Shown here piece after piece: positions 62,191 to 64,000 of a stretch of 64,000 nt of DNA. Both the position numbers and the translations under genes were made by a program. How positions within the stretch are numbered: position 1 is the stretch's first letter; each line of letters begins with the position of its first letter. Under the pieces are notes generated by a model. It did not search any database. It was given only the letters and a program-made list of their open reading frames with translations, and had not been told where the DNA came from. Source of the stretch: Conyzicola nivalis_A (GTDB taxonomy: Bacteria; Actinomycetota; Actinomycetes; Actinomycetales; Microbacteriaceae); the NCBI RefSeq assembly GCF_040548875.1, contig NZ_JBEPSJ010000005.1, forward strand, positions 267,025-331,024, in the 5' to 3' direction.

Positions 62191-62277
62191 ATGACCCGCC
62201 GCACCTCTCGCTGGATCATGACGGCCGCCCTGCTGGGAATCCTCATTGTGATCGCCGTTATCACCGTGATGCAGTAG
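62191..62277 (+). CDS. Very small membrane protein, 28 residues
   Basis: ATG at 62191, stop TAG at 62275-62277. It reads MTRRTSRWIMTAALLGILIV and continues to VMQ, a basic start plus one membrane helix. It lies 6 bp after the previous small gene with GATCAGCG between, so it looks like part of a run of tiny membrane proteins. No family is known to me. Confidence 0.55.
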   Translation: MTRRTSRWIMTAALLGILIVIAVITVMQ

Positions 62278-62299
62278 TCGAAGCCCGTACTCTGTAACC

Positions 62300-62482
62300 G
62301 TGCTCGAAAACTTCTGGGCGAATGCCGCCTACTCCCTCGCACCGACCGTTCTGGTCGGACTCATCTTCTGGTTCATCATGCGAGCGATCATCCGAGCCGA
62401 CCGCACCGAACGCAAGGTGTACTCCGAGATCGAGGTCGAGGAACGCGCCAAGTTCGAGGCAGAACGCGCAGCCGAGCGGTAA
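62300..62482 (+). CDS. Small membrane protein, 60 residues
   Basis: GTG at 62300. One membrane helix (LAPTVLVGLIFWFIMRAIIR) is followed by a charged helix (ADRTERKVYSEIEVEERAKF). Similar short one-helix proteins with an acidic/basic tail are frequent in Microbacteriaceae; function unknown. It lies 22 bp after the 28-residue gene. Confidence 0.7.
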   Translation: MLENFWANAAYSLAPTVLVGLIFWFIMRAIIRADRTERKVYSEIEVEERAKFEAERAAER

Positions 62483-62547
62483 CGGCCCTTCTCAGGAGAA
62501 CCGATCTGGGGCTACCGTGAATCACGGCCTCAGCGAAAGGACGAATC

Positions 62548-63138
62548 ATGGGTTTCTTCGACCGCCTGTTCGGATCGAGTTCCGACGACAACCAGCAGCC
62601 GCGCGCACAGGCTCCCCGCGCCGACTCGCGCACCGACGACGAGATCGCCGTCGAGCGATACCGCTACCTTCTGCGCACCGCACCGCCCGAGACTATCGAG
62701 AGCGTGCACCGCGAGGCCTTCTCGAAGCTGACGCCCGAACAGCGCGAGCTGCTCTTCACCGAGCTGAGCAAGAACGCACCCCAGGGTGACGCGCCGCGCT
62801 CGAGCGACGCGGCGGCACTCGCGACGTCGGCGACGCGGTCAGAGCTGCGCCAGCCGGGGACCATGGAACGCTCCATGGCAGGCGGCCCGGGAATGGGCTT
62901 CGGCGGCATGGTCGCCAGCTCACTGCTCGGCACGGTCGCCGGTTACGTCATCGGCTCGGCCCTTGTGAGCGCCTTCCTCCCGATGGACTCCGGAGCGACG
63001 GATGCCTCGGCCGACGGCTCGGGCTCTGACACCGGTGCCGACTCCGGCGCCGATGCCGGCAGCAGCGCTGACGGTGGCGGCGACTTCGGCGGCGGCGACT
63101 TCGGTGGAGGAGACTTCGGCGGAGGCTTCGACTTCTAA
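62548..63138 (+). CDS. Hypothetical protein with glycine-rich GGGDF repeats
   Basis: 196 residues. MGFFDRLFG opens a hydrophilic N-terminal half with a helical block (IAVERYRYLLRTAPPETIES, FSKLTPEQRELLFTELSKNA). A hydrophobic Gly-rich segment (GMVASSLLGTVAGYVIGSAL) may insert in the membrane. The tail is Asp/Ser/Gly-rich, ending in three GGGDF units and GGGFDF. AAAGGACGAATC precedes the ATG. I do not recognise the family. Confidence 0.75.
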   Translation: MGFFDRLFGSSSDDNQQPRAQAPRADSRTDDEIAVERYRYLLRTAPPETIESVHREAFSKLTPEQRELLFTELSKNAPQGDAPRSSDAAALATSATRSELRQPGTMERSMAGGPGMGFGGMVASSLLGTVAGYVIGSALVSAFLPMDSGATDASADGSGSDTGADSGADAGSSADGGGDFGGGDFGGGDFGGGFDF

Positions 63139-63722
63139 CCCCGCCCTCGGGCGGCAAGCCCGGTCGTTGACCGACCATCTCGCCCCGGCGCCCCTGCTCC
63201 CGCACCCGCACCGGCAGCGTCTCGCCATCGCACTATCTCGCGGCGCACCGGTCGCCGACGCGCTATCCCCACCGGCTCTCTCCCCATCGGCTTTACTGCC
63301 AAATGAAGGAGATCCTGCGCGGAACACCCGTGCATCGCCGCAACCGTGTGACCTGACCCCGGGTTCTCCTTCATTTGGCAGCGCAGGGCGCACGCGGGGC
63401 GCGAACAGGGGTGGAGGCGGCAGGCGGATGCCCCGGATGAACGGGGTGCGGACGCCCGATGGATGCACGGTTAAAAGAGGGCGACACGCCCGGGATGTGG
63501 GTTGCTTTGCGGGGTGGGTGTGGCGCACGTAGAGTAATCACTCGTCACCCCAAAGGTGCGGAAAGCCGCAGAGCTTCCCGGCCTCAAGCAGGGGACTGAA
63601 TCCCCATCGAAACCGACTGTGTTCATGTGACCGGTCTGGTGAGATGATTGGATGAGATTTCCGCCTCTGGCGTGGGGTCTATTGAGATGTTGTCCGGCTG
63701 TTCATTCGGCCGGCGGGTCGAT
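63139..63722. other. Long non-coding stretch upstream of the rRNA operon
   Basis: Nearly 600 bp without a supported gene. It holds a large palindromic element (63296-63381) and two small perfect hairpins, TGCGG-AAAG-CCGCA (63557-63570) and GGGGA-CTGAA-TCCCC (63591-63605), in an otherwise unassigned segment. Confidence 0.6.
63296..63381. repeat. Large palindromic element with perfect 17-bp arms
   Basis: CTGCCAAATGAAGGAGA (63296-63312) and TCTCCTTCATTTGGCAG (63365-63381) are exact inverse complements around a 52-bp centre. The arm core GAAGGA/TCCTTC and the overall size match the element inside tilS, so both are probably members of one genomic family. Confidence 0.85.
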
Positions 63723-63750
63723 TTGACACCGGGCTGGGACGTGGTAAGTT
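63723..63750 (+). promoter_or_regulatory. Strong sigma-70 promoter, probably of the rRNA operon
   Basis: TTGACA (63723-63728), 16 bp, TAAGTT (63745-63750). It is followed by a long non-coding leader, as expected for an rRNA operon. Confidence 0.75.
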
Positions 63751-64000
63751 ATACAGGTTGCCCTGAGCGAGACCGTGAGGTTGAATCAGGAGCGTCCGAT
63801 CCTTGAGAACTCAACAGCGTGCACAATGTCAAATGCCAAAAACCCGGGCATTCGGATCCGTTTCTAGCGGTGATGGATGTCACGGATTCCTTTGGAAATT
63901 GAATTAAACATACAAAGCAAGTCAGTAATGATTTGTTCTGTCAGTTTCAAACTTGTCGCATCGACATCCTATTCCGGGTGCGTGCGGCGCTAGATGTGCC
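63751..64000 (+). ncRNA. Probable rRNA operon leader (16S starts beyond the window)
   Basis: No reading frame is present. CTTGAGAACTCAACAGCGTG at 63803-63822 is text I associate with actinobacterial rRNA leaders and spacers. The AT-rich stretch at about 63890-63960 is unlike the surrounding coding DNA and fits an antitermination or processing region. The mature 16S sequence itself is not reached by base 64000. Confidence 0.65.

Noticed and set aside
63557..63605. A riboswitch such as a c-di-AMP (ydaO) type.
   Set aside because: Only a vague resemblance in short motifs; there is no controllable gene downstream before the rRNA promoter and I cannot match the consensus.

Overview
The window is high-GC DNA with dense operons, GTG/TTG starts and stop/start overlaps (ATGA, GTGA, TGATG). 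It looks like a flagellated member of the Microbacteriaceae (Actinomycetota). This assignment is inferred from gene content and order: actinobacterial tilS-hpt-ftsH-fol-panC-lysS synteny, a Glu-Asp-Phe tRNA cluster, DUF3180, and the rRNA leader style. No database search was possible.

Layout. (1) 1-15.6 kb: an exopolysaccharide or surface-glycan locus. It holds two glycosyltransferases on +, then on - a Wzz-like chain-length protein, a Wzy/WaaL-like ligase-polymerase, a secreted DUF4082 plus hydrolase-like protein, a DUF6492 protein, a three-domain glycosyltransferase fusion, a TolB-like protein, an MFS transporter, a proline-rich membrane-anchored protein, a left-handed beta-helix acyltransferase and the polyprenyl glycosylphosphotransferase that would start synthesis. 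(2) 15.6-16.8 kb: a zinc metallopeptidase and a small unknown protein. (3) 16.9-44.8 kb: a nearly complete flagellar locus. flgN-flgK-flgL-fliW run on -, and fliA, fliC, fliD, fliS, flgBC-fliE-FGHIJK-flgDE, flbD-motAB, fliMNOPQR-flhBA, a FlhF-like gene and a CsrA fusion run on +. (4) 45.1-45.4 kb: tRNA-Glu, -Asp and -Phe on -. (5) 45.7-48.3 kb: two related secreted cell-wall hydrolases (M23 and NlpC/P60). (6) 48.6-61 kb: housekeeping genes ppa, tilS, hpt, ftsH, folE-P-B-K, DUF3180, two PH-domain proteins, a DUF2520 protein, panC and lysS. (7) 61-63.1 kb: pirin and small membrane proteins. (8) 63.1-64 kb: a non-coding stretch ending in an rRNA promoter and leader; the 16S gene begins beyond the window.

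How it works together. Five matching sigma-28 promoters (CTAA or CTTA, 16 bp, GCCGATAG or GCCGAAAG) lie before flgN, fliC, flgB, flbD-motAB and fliM, so the local fliA gene probably drives the whole flagellum. FliW and CsrA, the known flagellin-level translation switch, sit at opposite ends of the locus. A second motif, CTRCCCCC followed by GAGGG or GGGGG, lies a fixed 40-43 bp before a possible -10 box at three exopolysaccharide transcription units and once upstream of flgN. This suggests one activator links glycan production and flagella.

Most unusual features: a CsrA domain fused to a SnoaL/NTF2-like domain, a FlhF-like protein that has lost the GTPase P-loop and carries 18-residue repeats, a WecG-GT2-GT2 fusion, a probably leaderless fliM transcript, two tandem hairpins of identical fold after flgE, and a palindromic element embedded in frame in tilS with a relative upstream of the rRNA operon.
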